From Clostridium manihotivorum (GTDB lineage Bacteria; Bacillota; Clostridia; Clostridiales; Clostridiaceae): DNA of 64,000 nt. Positions 19,743-31,387 of the stretch are shown in pieces. Under the pieces are notes generated by a model that had not been told where the DNA came from, ran no database searches, and worked only from the letters and a program-made list of their open reading frames with translations. The stretch lies in contig NZ_CP025746.1 of the NCBI RefSeq assembly GCF_004015185.1, positions 806,001 to 870,000 on the forward strand. The letters are read 5' to 3'. How positions within the stretch are numbered: the first letter of the stretch is position 1; each line of letters opens with the position of its first letter. Made by a program: the position numbers and the translations under genes.

Positions 19743-21806
19743 ATGGCTAGAAAATATTCGTTAGAAAAATTCCGTAACTTCGGAATAATGGCTCATATAG
19801 ATGCTGGTAAAACAACAACTACTGAGCGTATATTATTCTATACAGGAAAAAGTCATAAAATAGGTGAAGTACATGAAGGTGCAGCTACAATGGACTGGAT
19901 GGTTCAAGAACAAGAAAGAGGTATAACAATTACTTCTGCTGCAACAACATGTGTATGGAAAGAACATGAATTAAACATAATAGATACACCAGGACACGTA
20001 GATTTTACAATTGAAGTTGAAAGATCATTAAGAGTACTAGATGGTGCTGTTACTGTTCTTGATGCTAAATCAGGAGTTGAACCTCAAACTGAAACTGTAT
20101 GGAGACAGGCAGATAAGTATGGTGTTCCAAGAATGATTTATGTAAACAAAATGGATGCTACTGGAGCAGATTTCTTCAGATGTATTACTACAGTTAGAGA
20201 TAGATTAAAAGCTAATGCTGTTCCAATACAAATACCAGTTGGATCAGAAGAAAACTTTAAGGGTATAATAGACCTTATAAAGAATAAAGCTGAAATCTAC
20301 TATGATGATCTTGGAAAAGATGTTAGAGAAGAAGAAATACCAGCAGAATTAGCAGATCAAGCTGAAGAATATAGAGCAGCTATGGTTGAAGCTATTGCTG
20401 AAACTGATGAAGAATTAATGATGAAATACCTTGAAGGTGAAGAAATAACTGCTGAAGAGTTAAAGTTAGCTTTGAGAAAAGCTACTATAGCTAATCAAAT
20501 AGTACCATGTATATGTGGTTCTTCATACAAGAATAAGGGTGTTCAATTAATGATTGATGGTGTTGTTGATTACCTACCATCACCATTAGATATACCTCCA
20601 GTTCAAGGTACAAACTTAGAAGGTGAAGCTGATTCAAGAGAAGCATCAGATGATGTTCCAATGTCAGCGTTAGCATTTAAGATAGCAACTGACCCATTTG
20701 TTGGTAAGTTAGCATTTACAAGAATTTACTCAGGTGTTATGAAGAGTGGTACTTATGTACTTAACTCAACAAAGGGTAAGAAAGAAAGAATTGGTAGACT
20801 TGTTAAGATGCATGCTAATTCTAGAGAAGAAGTTGAAGAATTAGAAGCAGGAGAATTAGGAGCAGTTATCGGACTAAAGAACACTACTACTGGTGATACT
20901 TTATGTAGCGAAGACCAACCAATAATTCTTGAGTCTATGGAATTCCCAGAACCAGTTATAAACGTTGCTATTGAGCCAAAGACAAAAGCTGGTCAAGAAA
21001 AGATGGGCTTAGCTCTTGCTAAACTTGCAGAAGAAGATCCATCATTTAAAACTTATACAAACCAAGAAACAGGTCAAACAATTATAGCTGGTATGGGTGA
21101 ATTACACCTTGAAATTATAGTTGATAGACTTACAAGAGAATTCAAAGTTGAATGTAATGTAGGTGCTCCTCAAGTTGCTTACAAAGAAACAATTAGAGCT
21201 GCAGTTAAAGCAGAAGCTAAGTATGCTAAGCAATCAGGTGGTAAAGGACAATACGGTCACTGCGTAATTGAAATGGAACCAACTGAAGGAGAATATACAT
21301 TTGAAAATGCTGTAGTCGGAGGAGCTATTCCAAGAGAATACATTCCAGCAATCGACAACGGTATACAAGAGGCTTCTAAGAATGGTATTATAGCTGGATA
21401 CCCAGTTATAAACTTCAAAGTAAAAGTTGTTCATGGATCATACCATGAAGTTGACTCATCTGAAATGGCATTTAAGATTGCTGGATCTATGGCATTCAAG
21501 AACGCTATGGCTAAAGCTAATCCAGTATTACTTGAGCCTATGATGAAGGTTGAAGTTACTATGCCAGAAGAGTACATGGGAGATGTTATGGGTGACCTTA
21601 ACTCAAGAAGAGGTAGAATCGAAGGTATGGAAGCTCTTAATGGAGCTCAAGTTATCAGAGCATTCGTTCCACTTTCAGAGATGTTTGGTTATGCTACAAC
21701 ATTAAGATCAAGAACTCAAGGTAGAGGTGTTTACACAATGGTATTCGACCACTACGAAGAAGTTCCAAAGAGCATTCAAGAACAAATAGCAGGTAAAAAA
21801 GCTTAA
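19743..21806 (+). CDS. fusA: Elongation factor G
   Basis: 687-aa translocation GTPase. The G domain has [38 protein letters not shown] and NKMD; domains II-V follow, ending [21 protein letters not shown]. Its place between rpsG and tuf is the standard str operon order. Confidence 0.98.
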   Translation: MARKYSLEKFRNFGIMAHIDAGKTTTTERILFYTGKSHKIGEVHEGAATMDWMVQEQERGITITSAATTCVWKEHELNIIDTPGHVDFTIEVERSLRVLDGAVTVLDAKSGVEPQTETVWRQADKYGVPRMIYVNKMDATGADFFRCITTVRDRLKANAVPIQIPVGSEENFKGIIDLIKNKAEIYYDDLGKDVREEEIPAELADQAEEYRAAMVEAIAETDEELMMKYLEGEEITAEELKLALRKATIANQIVPCICGSSYKNKGVQLMIDGVVDYLPSPLDIPPVQGTNLEGEADSREASDDVPMSALAFKIATDPFVGKLAFTRIYSGVMKSGTYVLNSTKGKKERIGRLVKMHANSREEVEELEAGELGAVIGLKNTTTGDTLCSEDQPIILESMEFPEPVINVAIEPKTKAGQEKMGLALAKLAEEDPSFKTYTNQETGQTIIAGMGELHLEIIVDRLTREFKVECNVGAPQVAYKETIRAAVKAEAKYAKQSGGKGQYGHCVIEMEPTEGEYTFENAVVGGAIPREYIPAIDNGIQEASKNGIIAGYPVINFKVKVVHGSYHEVDSSEMAFKIAGSMAFKNAMAKANPVLLEPMMKVEVTMPEEYMGDVMGDLNSRRGRIEGMEALNGAQVIRAFVPLSEMFGYATTLRSRTQGRGVYTMVFDHYEEVPKSIQEQIAGKKA

Positions 21807-21851
21807 TAGATAGCTTAATTATATAAAGTTATTTTAAGGAGGAATTCAAAA

Positions 21852-23048
21852 ATGGCAAAGTCTAAATTTGAAAGAAATAAGCCACACGTAAATATCGGAA
21901 CAATAGGACACGTAGACCACGGTAAGACAACATTAACAGCTGCAATCACAACAGTATTAGCAAACAAGGGATTTGCAGAAGCATTTAAGTATGACGAAAT
22001 AGATAAGGCGCCAGAAGAAAAAGAAAGAGGAATCACAATCAACACAGCACACGTTGAGTACCAAACAGAAAACAGACATTATGCTCACGTTGACTGTCCA
22101 GGACATGCTGACTATGTTAAGAACATGATAACAGGAGCAGCACAAATGGATGGAGCTATACTAGTAGTATCAGCTGCAGACGGCCCAATGCCACAAACAA
22201 GAGAACATATACTACTAGCATCAAGAGTTGGTGTTGACTATATAGTAGTATTCTTAAATAAAGCAGATATGGTTGACGACGAAGAATTATTAGAATTAGT
22301 TGAAATGGAAGTTAGAGAACTATTAAGCGAGTACAACTTCCCAGGAGATGACATTCCAGTAATAAAGGGATCAGCATTAAAAGCATTAGAAAACCCAACA
22401 GATGCAGATGCAACAGCATGCATAACTGAGTTAATGGATGCAGTAGATAGCTATATCCCAACACCAGAAAGAGCAACAGATAAGCCATTCTTAATGCCAA
22501 TAGAAGATGTATTCACAATCACAGGTAGAGGAACAGTTGCAACAGGAAGAGTTGAAAAGGGAATACTACATGTAGGTGAAGAAGTTGAAATAATAGGTCT
22601 TTCAGAAGAAAGAAGAAAGACAGTAGTAACAGGAATAGAAATGTTCAGAAAGTTACTAGATGAAGCACAAGCAGGAGATAATATAGGAGCTCTATTAAGA
22701 GGTGTACAAAGAACAGACATCGAAAGAGGTCAAGTATTAGCTAAGACAGGATCAGTAAATCCACACGACAAGTTCGTAGGTCAAGTATACGTACTTAAGA
22801 AAGAAGAAGGCGGAAGACATACACCATTCTTCGATGGATACAGACCACAATTCTACTTCAGAACAACAGACGTTACAGGATCAATCAAGTTACCAGAAGG
22901 AATGGAAATGGTTATGCCTGGAGACCACATTGACATGAATGTTGAATTAATAACTCAAGTAGCGATGGATGAAGGATTAAGATTCGCTATAAGAGAAGGT
23001 GGAAGAACTGTAGGTTCAGGTGTTGTTACTAGCATTATCGCTAAATAA
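21852..23048 (+). CDS. tuf: Elongation factor Tu, copy 2
   Basis: 398 aa, same protein as copy 1 at 2167-3363. The reading frames appear identical except for a synonymous T/C at the Ile396 codon (23039 here). The identity continues 15 bases past the stop, then ends. The SD is AAGGAGG. Such uniformity with differing flanks points to gene conversion between copies. Confidence 0.98.
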   Translation: MAKSKFERNKPHVNIGTIGHVDHGKTTLTAAITTVLANKGFAEAFKYDEIDKAPEEKERGITINTAHVEYQTENRHYAHVDCPGHADYVKNMITGAAQMDGAILVVSAADGPMPQTREHILLASRVGVDYIVVFLNKADMVDDEELLELVEMEVRELLSEYNFPGDDIPVIKGSALKALENPTDADATACITELMDAVDSYIPTPERATDKPFLMPIEDVFTITGRGTVATGRVEKGILHVGEEVEIIGLSEERRKTVVTGIEMFRKLLDEAQAGDNIGALLRGVQRTDIERGQVLAKTGSVNPHDKFVGQVYVLKKEEGGRHTPFFDGYRPQFYFRTTDVTGSIKLPEGMEMVMPGDHIDMNVELITQVAMDEGLRFAIREGGRTVGSGVVTSIIAK

Positions 23049-23262
23049 TAATACTGTAAATAAAGTTAGTCGTAAAAGTTTAATATAAATCTTGTATTTT
23101 AGTACCGGTTGAACTTTCGGGAATTTATGCCTGAATTCGAATGATAAGATTAGTTTGCGCGGACTATGAAAATTATTTGGAGTAAAGGAAATGTTCGAGT
23201 ATATACTTAAACGTAGGTTGATAAGCGCAAAATCAACTTACAAGTTCAAAAAAGGCCTTAAG

Positions 23263-23303
23263 ATAGCGGGTAAAGAGACGTCTTTACCCGCTATTTTTCT
23301 TTT
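23263..23303 (+). terminator. Terminator of the str operon
   Basis: ATAGCGGGTAAAGA / TCTTTACCCGCTAT (14-bp perfect stem, GACG loop) then TTTTCTTTT. It is one of the strongest terminators in the window. Confidence 0.93.
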
Positions 23304-23960
23304 AATTCCAGTATAAGATTTATTCTAATTAAGCATAGTAATTTAAAGAATTTATAATAGCTATTTAGAATAAATAGTCTAAAATAAATCTTATTGCATA
23401 TCATAATTTCTCTGCAGATGCTACAACACTCACTTAAAAAGATTTTTTCAAGAAGTCTTCTAGATGTTAAAGTACTTCGGTTAACAGAATTATTAATTCT
23501 ATTTGTATAAGAAAGATTTAAATAGGCAATTGAAATTATAGAATGTTAACGTACCAATTGATTAGAATATTATTTCTAATAAAAGCTATGGATTAAACAA
23601 TGAAGAGTGCATCAAGCTTATTACTTATCTTAAATTTATAATTAAAATAAGAGATGGTAAATAATACTGACTTGGGTAAACAATTTCATAAGTGGACTTT
23701 TCCTAAGGATGTATATATAATGGTTTTAATGTGAAAAATGAATAGATTGAGGTGTTATTTTTGCCTAATCTAAGTATGTGTTTTGAATTAACAGATATAG
23801 TGTATGGATTAGAATATTGTTTTATATGATTTAATATAACCAGTAAAGAATGTTTTTTAGTGATAAATAGATTTAGAAGTGGTATAAATTAGTTTGATTA
23901 TGTGGAAGTAGATGGTATAAATATTATTAATTAAAGATTAGGTAAAAACATAAAAAAAGC
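23304..23960. other. 650-bp non-coding gap between str and S10 operons
   Basis: AT-rich with no open frame of gene-like quality. It contains an imperfect inverted repeat of AAGATTTATT(C/T)TA around 23318-23398. A GAGGTG-TTG start pattern at 23749-23763 opens only 22 codons. This may be decayed DNA. Confidence 0.5.
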
Positions 23961-23989
23961 TTGAAAATCAAATTTATTCATAGTATAAT
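23961..23989 (+). promoter_or_regulatory. Promoter of the S10 operon
   Basis: TTGAAA (23961-23966), 17-bp spacer, perfect TATAAT (23984-23989), ~200 bp before rpsJ. It is the only strong promoter found before the S10-spc gene series. Confidence 0.85.
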
Positions 23990-23999
23990 AAAGAAGTTG

Positions 24000-24180
24000 C
24001 AAAGCAAACAGTGATGAATCAAGAGGTTGCGGGACTTCCCGGTAATTCTTGATGAGTATGTCTGGATCTAGAATCCGACGACAGGGAATCTGTAGATTTA
24101 TTACTAAAAGTACGAAACACCCGGTGCAGTTTACAGAAGTTCCGCTGTTGTGCGTAAGAAGTAATGCGTACATGAAAAGG
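24000..24180 (+). ncRNA. Structured 5' leader of rpsJ (S10 leader candidate)
   Basis: More GC-rich than its surroundings. Hairpins visible: ATCAAGA/TCTTGAT at 24018-24053 with CGGGA/CCCG inside; GTCTGGAT/ATCCGAC at 24060-24079; ACAG/CTGT at about 24081-24095; and a CACCCGGTG segment with a long arm to GTTGTGCGT (24118-24160). Position and structure suggest an autoregulatory leader for the S10 operon; the ligand is unknown from sequence. Confidence 0.55.
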
Positions 24181-24191
24181 AGGGAAAGCAC

Positions 24192-24500
24192 ATGTCAAAA
24201 CAAAAAATAAGAATCAGATTAAAAGCGTTTGATCATACAATATTAGATCAATCAGCTGAGAAAATTGTTGAAACTGCAAAGGCTACTGGAGCGAAGGTTG
24301 CAGGACCAGTTCCACTACCAACTGAAAAAGACATTGTAACAGTTCTTAGAGCAGTTCACAAATATAAGGATTCCAGAGAGCAGTTCGAAATCAGAACTCA
24401 CAAGAGATTAATCGATATAGTTAATCCATCACCTAAAACTGTTGATGCATTAATGAGATTAAATCTTCCAGCAGGTGTAGATATCGAAATAAAGCTTTAA
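24192..24500 (+). CDS. rpsJ: 30S ribosomal protein S10
   Basis: 102-aa protein of the 30S head, also the NusE antitermination factor. Conserved: [25 protein letters not shown] and the loop [27 protein letters not shown]. First gene of the S10 operon, behind a strong promoter and structured leader. Confidence 0.98.
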   Translation: MSKQKIRIRLKAFDHTILDQSAEKIVETAKATGAKVAGPVPLPTEKDIVTVLRAVHKYKDSREQFEIRTHKRLIDIVNPSPKTVDALMRLNLPAGVDIEIKL

Positions 24501-24583
24501 TTTTAGATTATAAGTTTTTATGATTTTGAACTATTATGATTGCTTATAAGTAATCCGCTAATAAGTTTAGGAGGTGTAACCAC

Positions 24584-25213
24584 ATGAAAAAAGCAATATT
24601 AGGAAGAAAAATTGGAATGACTCAAATATTTGATCAAAATGGTAAGGTTGTTCCAGTAACTGTTGTTGAAGCTGGTCCATGTGTAGTTGTTCAAAAGAAG
24701 ACTGTTGAAAAAGATGGTTATGAAGCTATACAGGTTGGATTTGGCGATGTAAGAGAAAAGTTGGTTAACAAGCCAGCTAAGGGACATTTTGCAAAGGCTG
24801 GTGTAGCATTAAAGAGACGTCTTAAAGAGTTCAGACTTGAAGATGTTGCTGCATATGAAGTAGGTCAAGAAATAAAAGCTGACTTATTCCAAGCTGGAGA
24901 AAAAGTAGATGTTTCTGGTACATCAAAAGGTAAGGGATTCCAAGGAACTATAAAGAGATGGAATGGTCACAGAGGACCAATGACACACGGTTCTAAGTTC
25001 CACAGATCTGTAGGTTCAATGGGAGCTTCTTCAGATCCATCAAGAACATTCAAAAACAAGAAAATGCCTGGACATATGGGTGCTGAAAAGACAACTGTTC
25101 TTAATTTAGAAGTTGTCAAAGTAATGCCTGAAAAGAATCTTATACTAATAAAGGGTGGTATCCCAGGTCCAAATAAAGGGACTGTAGTTATAAGAAATAC
25201 AGTTAAGGCTTAA
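24584..25213 (+). CDS. rplC: 50S ribosomal protein L3
   Basis: 209-aa early assembly protein near the peptidyl transferase centre. Starts [16 protein letters not shown]; the extension [20 protein letters not shown] reaches into the rRNA core. SD AGGAGGTG. Confidence 0.98.
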   Translation: MKKAILGRKIGMTQIFDQNGKVVPVTVVEAGPCVVVQKKTVEKDGYEAIQVGFGDVREKLVNKPAKGHFAKAGVALKRRLKEFRLEDVAAYEVGQEIKADLFQAGEKVDVSGTSKGKGFQGTIKRWNGHRGPMTHGSKFHRSVGSMGASSDPSRTFKNKKMPGHMGAEKTTVLNLEVVKVMPEKNLILIKGGIPGPNKGTVVIRNTVKA

Positions 25214-25238
25214 TTTTCTGTAGAAAGGAGGAATAATG

Positions 25239-25859
25239 ATGCCTGTAGTAGGATTATTTAATAAAGAAGGACAAAAAGTTGGAGATTTCCAATTAAATGA
25301 GAATGTGTTCGGAGTTGAAATAAATGAACATGCAATGCATCAAGTAGTTGTAGCATTACTTGCGAATAAAAGACAAGGAACTCAATCAGCTAAAACAAGA
25401 GCTGAAGTTTCAGGTGGTGGAATAAAGCCATGGAGACAAAAGGGAACTGGTAGAGCAAGACAAGGTTCAACTAGATCACCACAATGGGCTCATGGTGGTA
25501 TTGTATTTGCACCAAAGCCAAGAAGTTATAGAGTATCTATACCAAAGACTATGAGAAGAGTTGCTATGAAATCTGCACTAAGCAGTAAAGTAGTTGATAA
25601 CAGCTTATTAGTTCTTGAAGGATTAGATTTCGAAACTCCAAAGACAAAGCAAGTTATTAGTCTTTTAAATGCATTAGAAGCTAAGAAGACATTAATAGTA
25701 ACTGCAGAATCAAATGAGAATGTATATAAATCAGCAAGAAACATTCCTGGAGTAGCAGTAGTTCCAGTAAACAATATAAATGTTTATGATTTATTAAAAT
25801 ATGATAAGCTAGTGATCACAAAAGATGCAGTAGCTAAGATTGAGGAGGTGTACGCATAA
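25239..25859 (+). CDS. rplD: 50S ribosomal protein L4
   Basis: 206-aa exit-tunnel protein. The tunnel loop region has [19 protein letters not shown]. Two adjacent ATGs occur (25236, 25239); the second has the better 7-bp spacing from AAAGGAGG. The stop overlaps the rplW start (TAATG), indicating translational coupling. Confidence 0.97.
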   Translation: MPVVGLFNKEGQKVGDFQLNENVFGVEINEHAMHQVVVALLANKRQGTQSAKTRAEVSGGGIKPWRQKGTGRARQGSTRSPQWAHGGIVFAPKPRSYRVSIPKTMRRVAMKSALSSKVVDNSLLVLEGLDFETPKTKQVISLLNALEAKKTLIVTAESNENVYKSARNIPGVAVVPVNNINVYDLLKYDKLVITKDAVAKIEEVYA

Positions 25860-26155
25860 TGAATTTAAATAGCCATGATATAATAAGAAAGCCAGTTATA
25901 ACTGAAAAGAGTATGGCAATAATGGCAGAAAAGAAATACACCTTCATAGTTCATAAATCAGCAAACAAAGTTCAAATAAAGAAAGCTGTAGAAGAAGTTT
26001 TCGGCGTTAAAGTTGAAGATGTTAAGACTATGAGAGTTGAAGGAAAAACAAAGAGAGTTGGCGTTCACATCGGAAAGAGAGCTGACTTCAAGAAAGCTGT
26101 AGTTAAATTATCAGCTGATAGTAAGAATATTGAATTCTTTGAAGGAATGCAATAA
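25859..26155 (+). CDS. rplW: 50S ribosomal protein L23
   Basis: 98-aa protein at the tunnel exit, docking site for trigger factor and SRP. Conserved: [16 protein letters not shown] and [16 protein letters not shown]. The SD GAGGAGGTG is inside the end of rplD and the start overlaps its stop by 1 base. Confidence 0.97.
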   Translation: MNLNSHDIIRKPVITEKSMAIMAEKKYTFIVHKSANKVQIKKAVEEVFGVKVEDVKTMRVEGKTKRVGVHIGKRADFKKAVVKLSADSKNIEFFEGMQ

Positions 26156-26212
26156 TAATTAAAGCAGTTATTGGTCGAATGGCCAGATAAGCGTAAGAAG
26201 GAGGGAATTTAA

Positions 26213-27046
26213 ATGGCAGTTAAGAAGTTTAACCCTACCACACCATCTAGAAGAAATATGACTATGTCAACTTTCGAAGAAATAACTACTGATGTACCAG
26301 AGAAATCACTTCTTGTATCATTAAGTAGCACTGGTGGTAGAAATGCACAGGGTAAGATAACTGTTAGACACCACGGTGGTGGAGCTAAGAGAAAATATAG
26401 AATTATAGATTTTAAGAGAAACAAAGATGGAGTTACAGCAAAGGTTGCTACTATAGAATACGATCCTAATAGATCTGCTTATATAGCACTTGTTGTATAT
26501 GCTGATGGTGAGAAGAGATACATACTTGCTCCAGTAGGATTAAAAGTTGGAGATGTAGTAGTATCAGGACCAGAATCAGATATAAAACCAGGAAACGCTC
26601 TTCCTTTAAAGAATATTCCAGTTGGTACTTTTGTTCATAACATTGAACTACAAGCTGGTAAAGGTGGCCAAATGGTTAGATCAGCTGGTACAGCTGCTCA
26701 GTTAATGGCTAAAGAAGGAGCATATGCTACTTTAAGATTACCTTCAGGTGAAATGAGATATGTTAGAGTTGAATGCAGAGCTACTATAGGTACTGTATCA
26801 AACTTAACTCATGAAATCATTAAATTAGGTAAAGCTGGTAGAAAGAGACACATGGGTTGGAGACCAACTGTAAGAGGATCTGTAATGAACCCAGTAGACC
26901 ATCCACACGGTGGTGGTGAAGGTAAGTCACCAGTAGGTAGACCATCTCCATTAACACCTTGGGGTAAACCAGCTCTTGGATACAAGACAAGAAAGCATAA
27001 AAAATACTCAGATAGATTCATCATTAAGAGAAGAAACGACAAGTAG
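26213..27046 (+). CDS. rplB: 50S ribosomal protein L2
   Basis: 277-aa protein needed for subunit joining and peptidyl transfer. Conserved: [16 protein letters not shown], and the C-terminal [19 protein letters not shown] with the conserved histidine. SD AAGGAGGG. A 10-bp hairpin lies right after the stop. Confidence 0.98.
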   Translation: MAVKKFNPTTPSRRNMTMSTFEEITTDVPEKSLLVSLSSTGGRNAQGKITVRHHGGGAKRKYRIIDFKRNKDGVTAKVATIEYDPNRSAYIALVVYADGEKRYILAPVGLKVGDVVVSGPESDIKPGNALPLKNIPVGTFVHNIELQAGKGGQMVRSAGTAAQLMAKEGAYATLRLPSGEMRYVRVECRATIGTVSNLTHEIIKLGKAGRKRHMGWRPTVRGSVMNPVDHPHGGGEGKSPVGRPSPLTPWGKPALGYKTRKHKKYSDRFIIKRRNDK

Positions 27047-27075
27047 TATGAAGAGAGTGTTAAATTCTCTTCATA
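27047..27075 (+). promoter_or_regulatory. Intercistronic hairpin between rplB and rpsS
   Basis: TATGAAGAGA (27047-27056) and TCTCTTCATA (27066-27075) form a perfect 10-bp stem with a 9-nt loop, without a T run. It is probably not a full terminator; it may be an mRNA processing or stability element. Confidence 0.55.
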
Positions 27076-27115
27076 GATTACTAACTTATTCAGAAAGTGA
27101 AGGGAGGATATTCTA

Positions 27116-27397
27116 GTGAGTAGATCAACTAAAAAGGGACCTTTCGTGCATGCTGGTCTTATGAAGAAAATAGAAGAAATGAATCAAGCTGGTGACAAGA
27201 AAGTTGTAAAGACTTGGTCAAGAAGCTCAACTATATTCCCACAAATGATTGGACACACAATTGCTGTTCATGATGGAAGAAAGCATGTTCCAGTTTATGT
27301 ATCAGAAGATATGGTTGGACATAAATTAGGTGAATTTGCATTAACAAGAACTTTCAAAGGTCATGTTGATACAGAAAAGACTTCAAAGAGAAAGTAA
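27116..27397 (+). CDS. rpsS: 30S ribosomal protein S19
   Basis: 93-aa protein of the 30S head at the subunit interface. Starts with GTG at 27116 behind AGGGAGGA. Conserved: [37 protein letters not shown] and [13 protein letters not shown]. Confidence 0.98.
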   Translation: MSRSTKKGPFVHAGLMKKIEEMNQAGDKKVVKTWSRSSTIFPQMIGHTIAVHDGRKHVPVYVSEDMVGHKLGEFALTRTFKGHVDTEKTSKRK

Positions 27398-27420
27398 TAG
27401 CCTGGAAAGGAGGAACTTAA

Positions 27421-27756
27421 ATGGAAGCTAAAGCCATTGCTAAGTATGTAAGAATGTCTCCTTTAAAAGTAGGAGTAGTTCTTGATTTAATAAGAGGAAA
27501 AAATGTTAATGAAGCTTTTGCTATATTACAATACACTCCAAAAGATGCTGCTGAGGTAATATCTAAGGTACTTAAGTCAGCTGTAGCTAACGCTGAAAAC
27601 AATCATAGTTTAGACGTTAGTAGATTATTTGTAGCACAAGCACATGTAGGTCAAGGACCAACATTAAAGAGATTCAGACCTCATGCTCAAGGTAGAGCGT
27701 TCAGAATAAACAAGAGAACAAGTCATATAACACTTGTTGTTAAAGAAAGAGCTTAA
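27421..27756 (+). CDS. rplV: 50S ribosomal protein L22
   Basis: 111-aa tunnel protein. Conserved: [21 protein letters not shown] and the beta-hairpin region [18 protein letters not shown], where macrolide-resistance changes occur in other species; nothing abnormal is evident. SD AAAGGAGG. Confidence 0.98.
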   Translation: MEAKAIAKYVRMSPLKVGVVLDLIRGKNVNEAFAILQYTPKDAAEVISKVLKSAVANAENNHSLDVSRLFVAQAHVGQGPTLKRFRPHAQGRAFRINKRTSHITLVVKERA

Positions 27757-27773
27757 TAGAAGGAGGGAAACAG

Positions 27774-28439
27774 ATGGGTCAAAAAGTACATCCTCATGGA
27801 TTAAGAGTTGGCGTAATTAAAGATTGGAATGCTAAATGGTATGCTGATAAGAAAAACTTCGCTGATAATCTAGTTGAAGATCATCAAATAAGAGAATTCG
27901 TGAAGAAAGAATTATTCTCAGCAGGTATTTCTAAAATAGAAATCGAAAGAGCTGCAAAGAGAGTAAAGTTAAATATACACACTGCTAAACCTGGTGTTAT
28001 CATCGGTAGAGGCGGAGCTGGTATAGAAAGCCTTAAAGGTAAACTTGAAAAGTTTGTAAAAGAAAAGAACGTACTTATAAACATAGTAGAAGTTAAGAAT
28101 GCTGAAGCAAATGCTCAGTTAATGGCTGAAAACATAGCTTCACAACTAGAAAAGAGAATTTCTTTCAGAAGAGCAATGAAGCAAACAATACAAAGAGCTA
28201 TGAGAACCGGAGTTAAGGGTGTTAAAACTGCTTGCGCTGGTAGACTTGGCGGAGCTGAAATTGCAAGAACAGAATTTTACCATGAAGGTACAATTCCACT
28301 TCAAACTTTAAGAGCAGATATAGATTATGGATTTGCAGAAGCAGATACAACTTACGGTAAAATTGGAGTAAAAGTTTGGGTTTACAATGGAGAAGTTCTT
28401 CCAACTAAAAAAGTAGAGAAAGAACAAGTAAACGCATAG
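27774..28439 (+). CDS. rpsC: 30S ribosomal protein S3
   Basis: 221-aa protein at the mRNA entry. Starts [17 protein letters not shown]. It has the KH domain GXXG signature ([14 protein letters not shown]) and the C-terminal domain [23 protein letters not shown]. Confidence 0.98.
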   Translation: MGQKVHPHGLRVGVIKDWNAKWYADKKNFADNLVEDHQIREFVKKELFSAGISKIEIERAAKRVKLNIHTAKPGVIIGRGGAGIESLKGKLEKFVKEKNVLINIVEVKNAEANAQLMAENIASQLEKRISFRRAMKQTIQRAMRTGVKGVKTACAGRLGGAEIARTEFYHEGTIPLQTLRADIDYGFAEADTTYGKIGVKVWVYNGEVLPTKKVEKEQVNA

Positions 28440-28460
28440 TAAGAAAGGAGGAATAACATC

Positions 28461-28895
28461 ATGTTAATGCCTAAAAGAGTAAAGCATCGTAAGGTACAAC
28501 GTGGTAGAATGACAGGTAAAGCTACAAGAGGTAATTTCCTTGCGTACGGAGACTTTGGAATTCAAGCTACAACTTGTGGATGGATAACAAGCAATCAAAT
28601 AGAAGCTGCGAGAATAGCTATAAACAGATACATCAGAAGAGGCGGTAAGCTTTGGATAAAGATATTTCCAGATAAGCCAGTTACTGAGAAACCTGCTGAA
28701 ACAAGAATGGGATCTGGTAAAGGTTCACCTGAGTACTGGGTAGCAGTAGTTAAGCCAGGTAGAGTTCTATTCGAATTATCAGGAGTTCAAGAAGAAGTAG
28801 CAAGAGAAGCTATGAGACTTGCATCACACAAACTTCCTGTAAAGACTAAGTTCGTTACAAGAAGAGATTTTGAGGAAATGGGTGGTGAAGAATAA
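28461..28895 (+). CDS. rplP: 50S ribosomal protein L16
   Basis: 144-aa protein near the A-site tRNA elbow. Begins [17 protein letters not shown], aligning with the usual MLQPKR start, so ATG 28461 is preferred over ATG 28467. Conserved: [15 protein letters not shown] and [19 protein letters not shown]. The TAA overlaps the rpmC ATG by one base. Confidence 0.98.
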   Translation: MLMPKRVKHRKVQRGRMTGKATRGNFLAYGDFGIQATTCGWITSNQIEAARIAINRYIRRGGKLWIKIFPDKPVTEKPAETRMGSGKGSPEYWVAVVKPGRVLFELSGVQEEVAREAMRLASHKLPVKTKFVTRRDFEEMGGEE

Positions 28896-29107
28896 TGAAA
28901 GCTACAGAATTAAAAGAATTAAGATCAAGCAATCCTCAAGATTTAAAGGTTAAATTAAACGACCTTAAAGCTGAATTATTCAATTTAAGATTCCAATTAG
29001 CAACTGGACAATTGGAAAATCCAATGAGAATAAAAGAAGTTAAGAAATCAATAGCTCAAATTAAAACAATAATAAGAGAAGAAGAATTGAAGGCATTCCA
29101 ACAATAG
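28895..29107 (+). CDS. rpmC: 50S ribosomal protein L29
   Basis: 70-aa helical hairpin protein near the tunnel exit. Conserved: [20 protein letters not shown]. Start overlaps the rplP stop (TAATG); translational coupling is likely. Confidence 0.97.
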   Translation: MKATELKELRSSNPQDLKVKLNDLKAELFNLRFQLATGQLENPMRIKEVKKSIAQIKTIIREEELKAFQQ

Positions 29108-29127
29108 TCTGAAAGGAGGTTTGTCCT

Positions 29128-29382
29128 GTGGAAAGAGGATTAAGAAAAAAGAGAATAGGAAGAGTTGTTTCAGATAAAATGGATAAGACTATAGTAGTTG
29201 CAGTAGAAACTAAGGTAAGACATCCATTGTATGGAAAGACAGTAAACAGAACTACTAAGTTTAAGGCTCATGATGAAAATAATGAAGCAAAAATAAATGA
29301 TAGAGTATTAATAATGGAAACAAGACCATTATCAAAGGATAAGAGATGGAGACTTGTTGAAATACTTGAAAGAGCTAAGTAA
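29128..29382 (+). CDS. rpsQ: 30S ribosomal protein S17
   Basis: 84-aa OB-fold 16S rRNA-binding protein. Starts with GTG at 29128 behind AAAGGAGGT. Conserved: [17 protein letters not shown] and [15 protein letters not shown]. Confidence 0.97.
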   Translation: MERGLRKKRIGRVVSDKMDKTIVVAVETKVRHPLYGKTVNRTTKFKAHDENNEAKINDRVLIMETRPLSKDKRWRLVEILERAK

Positions 29383-29414
29383 TTTAGCGTAAGTTTCGAA
29401 AGGAGGGTAATTCT

Positions 29415-29783
29415 ATGATACAACAACAAACCTTACTTAAAGTCGCAGATAATTCTGGAGCAAAGGAAATAATGTGTATCAGAGTTTTAGGCGGTTCAAA
29501 AAGAAAGTATGGTAATATCGGAGATATCATCGTTGCTAGCGTTAAAAGTGCAACACCAGGCGGAGTTGTTAAAAAAGGTGATGTTGTAAAAGCAGTTATC
29601 GTTAGATCAGTAAGAGGTTTAAGAAGAGCAGATGGTTCATACATCAAATTTGATGAGAACGCTGCAGTTATTATAAAGGAAGATAAGCAACCAAGAGGAA
29701 CTCGTATCTTCGGACCAGTTGCTAGGGAGCTAAGAGATAAAGAATTCAATAAAATATTATCATTAGCACCTGAAGTTCTATAA
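29415..29783 (+). CDS. rplN: 50S ribosomal protein L14
   Basis: 122-aa interface protein. Starts [18 protein letters not shown], the standard form. Conserved: [13 protein letters not shown] and [31 protein letters not shown]. Confidence 0.98.
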   Translation: MIQQQTLLKVADNSGAKEIMCIRVLGGSKRKYGNIGDIIVASVKSATPGGVVKKGDVVKAVIVRSVRGLRRADGSYIKFDENAAVIIKEDKQPRGTRIFGPVARELRDKEFNKILSLAPEVL

Positions 29784-29803
29784 TAGATTAGGAGGTGGCT
29801 AAG

Positions 29804-30118
29804 ATGAAGGTACATGTTAGAAAAAACGACTCTGTAGTTGTAATTTCAGGTAAAGACGCTGGTAAAATCGGTGAAGTTTTAAGCGTATCACCAAAGACAG
29901 GAAAAGTACTTGTTAAGGGTGTTAATATAGTTAAGAAACATGAAAAGCCAAGCAGACAAAACATGCAAGGCGGAATAATAGAGACTGAAGCACCAATATA
30001 TAGTTCAAAAGTTATGCTATATTGCGAAAAGTGCAAGAGTGCAACTAGAATAAGCCATAAGGTTTTAGAAGACGGAACTAAAGTTAGAGTGTGTAAGAAG
30101 TGTGGAGAAACATTCTAG
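29804..30118 (+). CDS. rplX: 50S ribosomal protein L24
   Basis: 104-aa assembly initiator with an N-terminal KOW motif ([15 protein letters not shown]). The C-terminal part has two CxxC pairs (CEKC and CKKC), a zinc-ribbon form seen in many clostridia. ATG 29804 is chosen; the in-frame GTG at 29795 lies inside the SD AGGAGGTGG. Confidence 0.97.
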   Translation: MKVHVRKNDSVVVISGKDAGKIGEVLSVSPKTGKVLVKGVNIVKKHEKPSRQNMQGGIIETEAPIYSSKVMLYCEKCKSATRISHKVLEDGTKVRVCKKCGETF

Positions 30119-30143
30119 GATCTGAAAGGAGGTACAAAAAATT

Positions 30144-30683
30144 ATGCCAAGACTTCAAGAAAAATATGAAAAAGAAGTAGTTCAAGCAATGATGGAAAAG
30201 TTCGGTTATAAGAATGTAATGCAAGTTCCAAAGCTTGAAAAAATAATAGTTAATATGGGAGTAGGAGAGGCTAAAGACAATCCTAAAGCCCTAGAATCTG
30301 CTGTTAGTGACTTAACAATAATAGTAGGTCAAAAACCTGTTATAACAAGAGCAAAGAAATCAGTTGCTAACTTTAAGATAAGACAAAATATGCCATTAGG
30401 ATGCAAGGTTACATTAAGAAAAGCAAAGATGTATGAATTTGCTGATAAATTAATGTCAATAGCTCTTCCAAGAGTTAGAGATTTCAGAGGAGTTTCAAGC
30501 AAATCTTTTGATGGTAGAGGAAATTACTCACTAGGAATCAAAGAACAATTAATATTCCCAGAAATCGAGTACGATAAAGTTGATAAAGTTAGAGGAATGG
30601 ATATCATCTTCGTTACAACTGCTAACACTGACGAAGAAGCAAGAGAATTGTTAAGATTCTTGGGAATGCCATTCGCTCAATAA
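30144..30683 (+). CDS. rplE: 50S ribosomal protein L5
   Basis: 179-aa 5S rRNA-binding protein. Conserved: [36 protein letters not shown] and [28 protein letters not shown]. Confidence 0.98.
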   Translation: MPRLQEKYEKEVVQAMMEKFGYKNVMQVPKLEKIIVNMGVGEAKDNPKALESAVSDLTIIVGQKPVITRAKKSVANFKIRQNMPLGCKVTLRKAKMYEFADKLMSIALPRVRDFRGVSSKSFDGRGNYSLGIKEQLIFPEIEYDKVDKVRGMDIIFVTTANTDEEARELLRFLGMPFAQ

Positions 30684-30697
30684 TAAGGAGGGTTACG

Positions 30698-30883
30698 ATG
30701 GCACGTAAAGCAATGATTGAAAAATGGAAAAAAGAGCCTAAGTTCCAAACTAGGGCTTATACTAGATGTAGACTATGTGGTAGACCACATTCTGTACTTA
30801 AAAAATTCGGAATTTGCCGTATCTGTTTTAGAGAACTTGCTTACAAAGGAGAAATACCTGGATGCAAGAAGGCAAGCTGGTAA
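30698..30883 (+). CDS. rpsZ: 30S ribosomal protein S14, zinc-binding type
   Basis: 61-aa short S14 with a four-Cys zinc site (CRLCGRP and CRICFREL). Length and Cys pattern mark the C+ form (B. subtilis RpsN/RpsZ type), not the long zinc-free form. SD AAGGAGGG. Confidence 0.96.
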   Translation: MARKAMIEKWKKEPKFQTRAYTRCRLCGRPHSVLKKFGICRICFRELAYKGEIPGCKKASW

Positions 30884-30916
30884 AATCATTGATGTAATGA
30901 AAGGAGGCACAATATA

Positions 30917-31315
30917 ATGGTTATGACAGATCCTATAGCAGATTTGCTAACACGTATAAGAAATGCAAATGCTGTGAGACATGAAGTAGTAGAGGTTCCT
31001 TCTTCTAACATAAAGAAGGCTGTAGTAAATTTATTATTACAAGAAGGTTACATTAAGAATGTTGAAGAGTACAATGATGGTGTTGTACCAATGTTAAGAA
31101 TCGCTTTAAAATACGGTTCTAACAAAGAAAGAGTTATAACTGGATTAAAGAGAATATCTAAGCCAGGTTTAAGAGTATACTGTAAGAAAGATGATATTCC
31201 TAAGGTTCTTAATGGATTAGGAGTTGCGGTAATATCAACTTCAAAAGGTATAGTAGTTGATAGAGAAGCTAGAAAACAAGGCCTTGGTGGAGAAGTTATT
31301 TGCTACATATGGTAA
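30917..31315 (+). CDS. rpsH: 30S ribosomal protein S8
   Basis: 132-aa 16S rRNA-binding protein; in E. coli it represses the spc operon. Conserved: [36 protein letters not shown] and the ending CYIW. SD AAAGGAGG. Confidence 0.98.
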   Translation: MVMTDPIADLLTRIRNANAVRHEVVEVPSSNIKKAVVNLLLQEGYIKNVEEYNDGVVPMLRIALKYGSNKERVITGLKRISKPGLRVYCKKDDIPKVLNGLGVAVISTSKGIVVDREARKQGLGGEVICYIW

Positions 31316-31387
31316 TTAACTGACCAATAAAAGGTAGTGTGTTTAAATATATTAGATCGTTTATGCCAAAATACAGGAGGTGCAATT

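Noticed and set aside
23763..23831. 22-codon frame with TTG start behind GAGGTG in the str-S10 gap
   Set aside because: Too short and unconserved as far as I can tell; the SD-like match is weak evidence.
23931..24191. 86-codon minus-strand frame over the S10 leader
   Set aside because: Opposite a promoter and structured leader; no SD or recognisable protein.
30717..30917. 66-codon frame overlapping rpsZ in another frame
   Set aside because: It shadows the zinc-type S14 gene, which has the right SD, length and Cys motifs.
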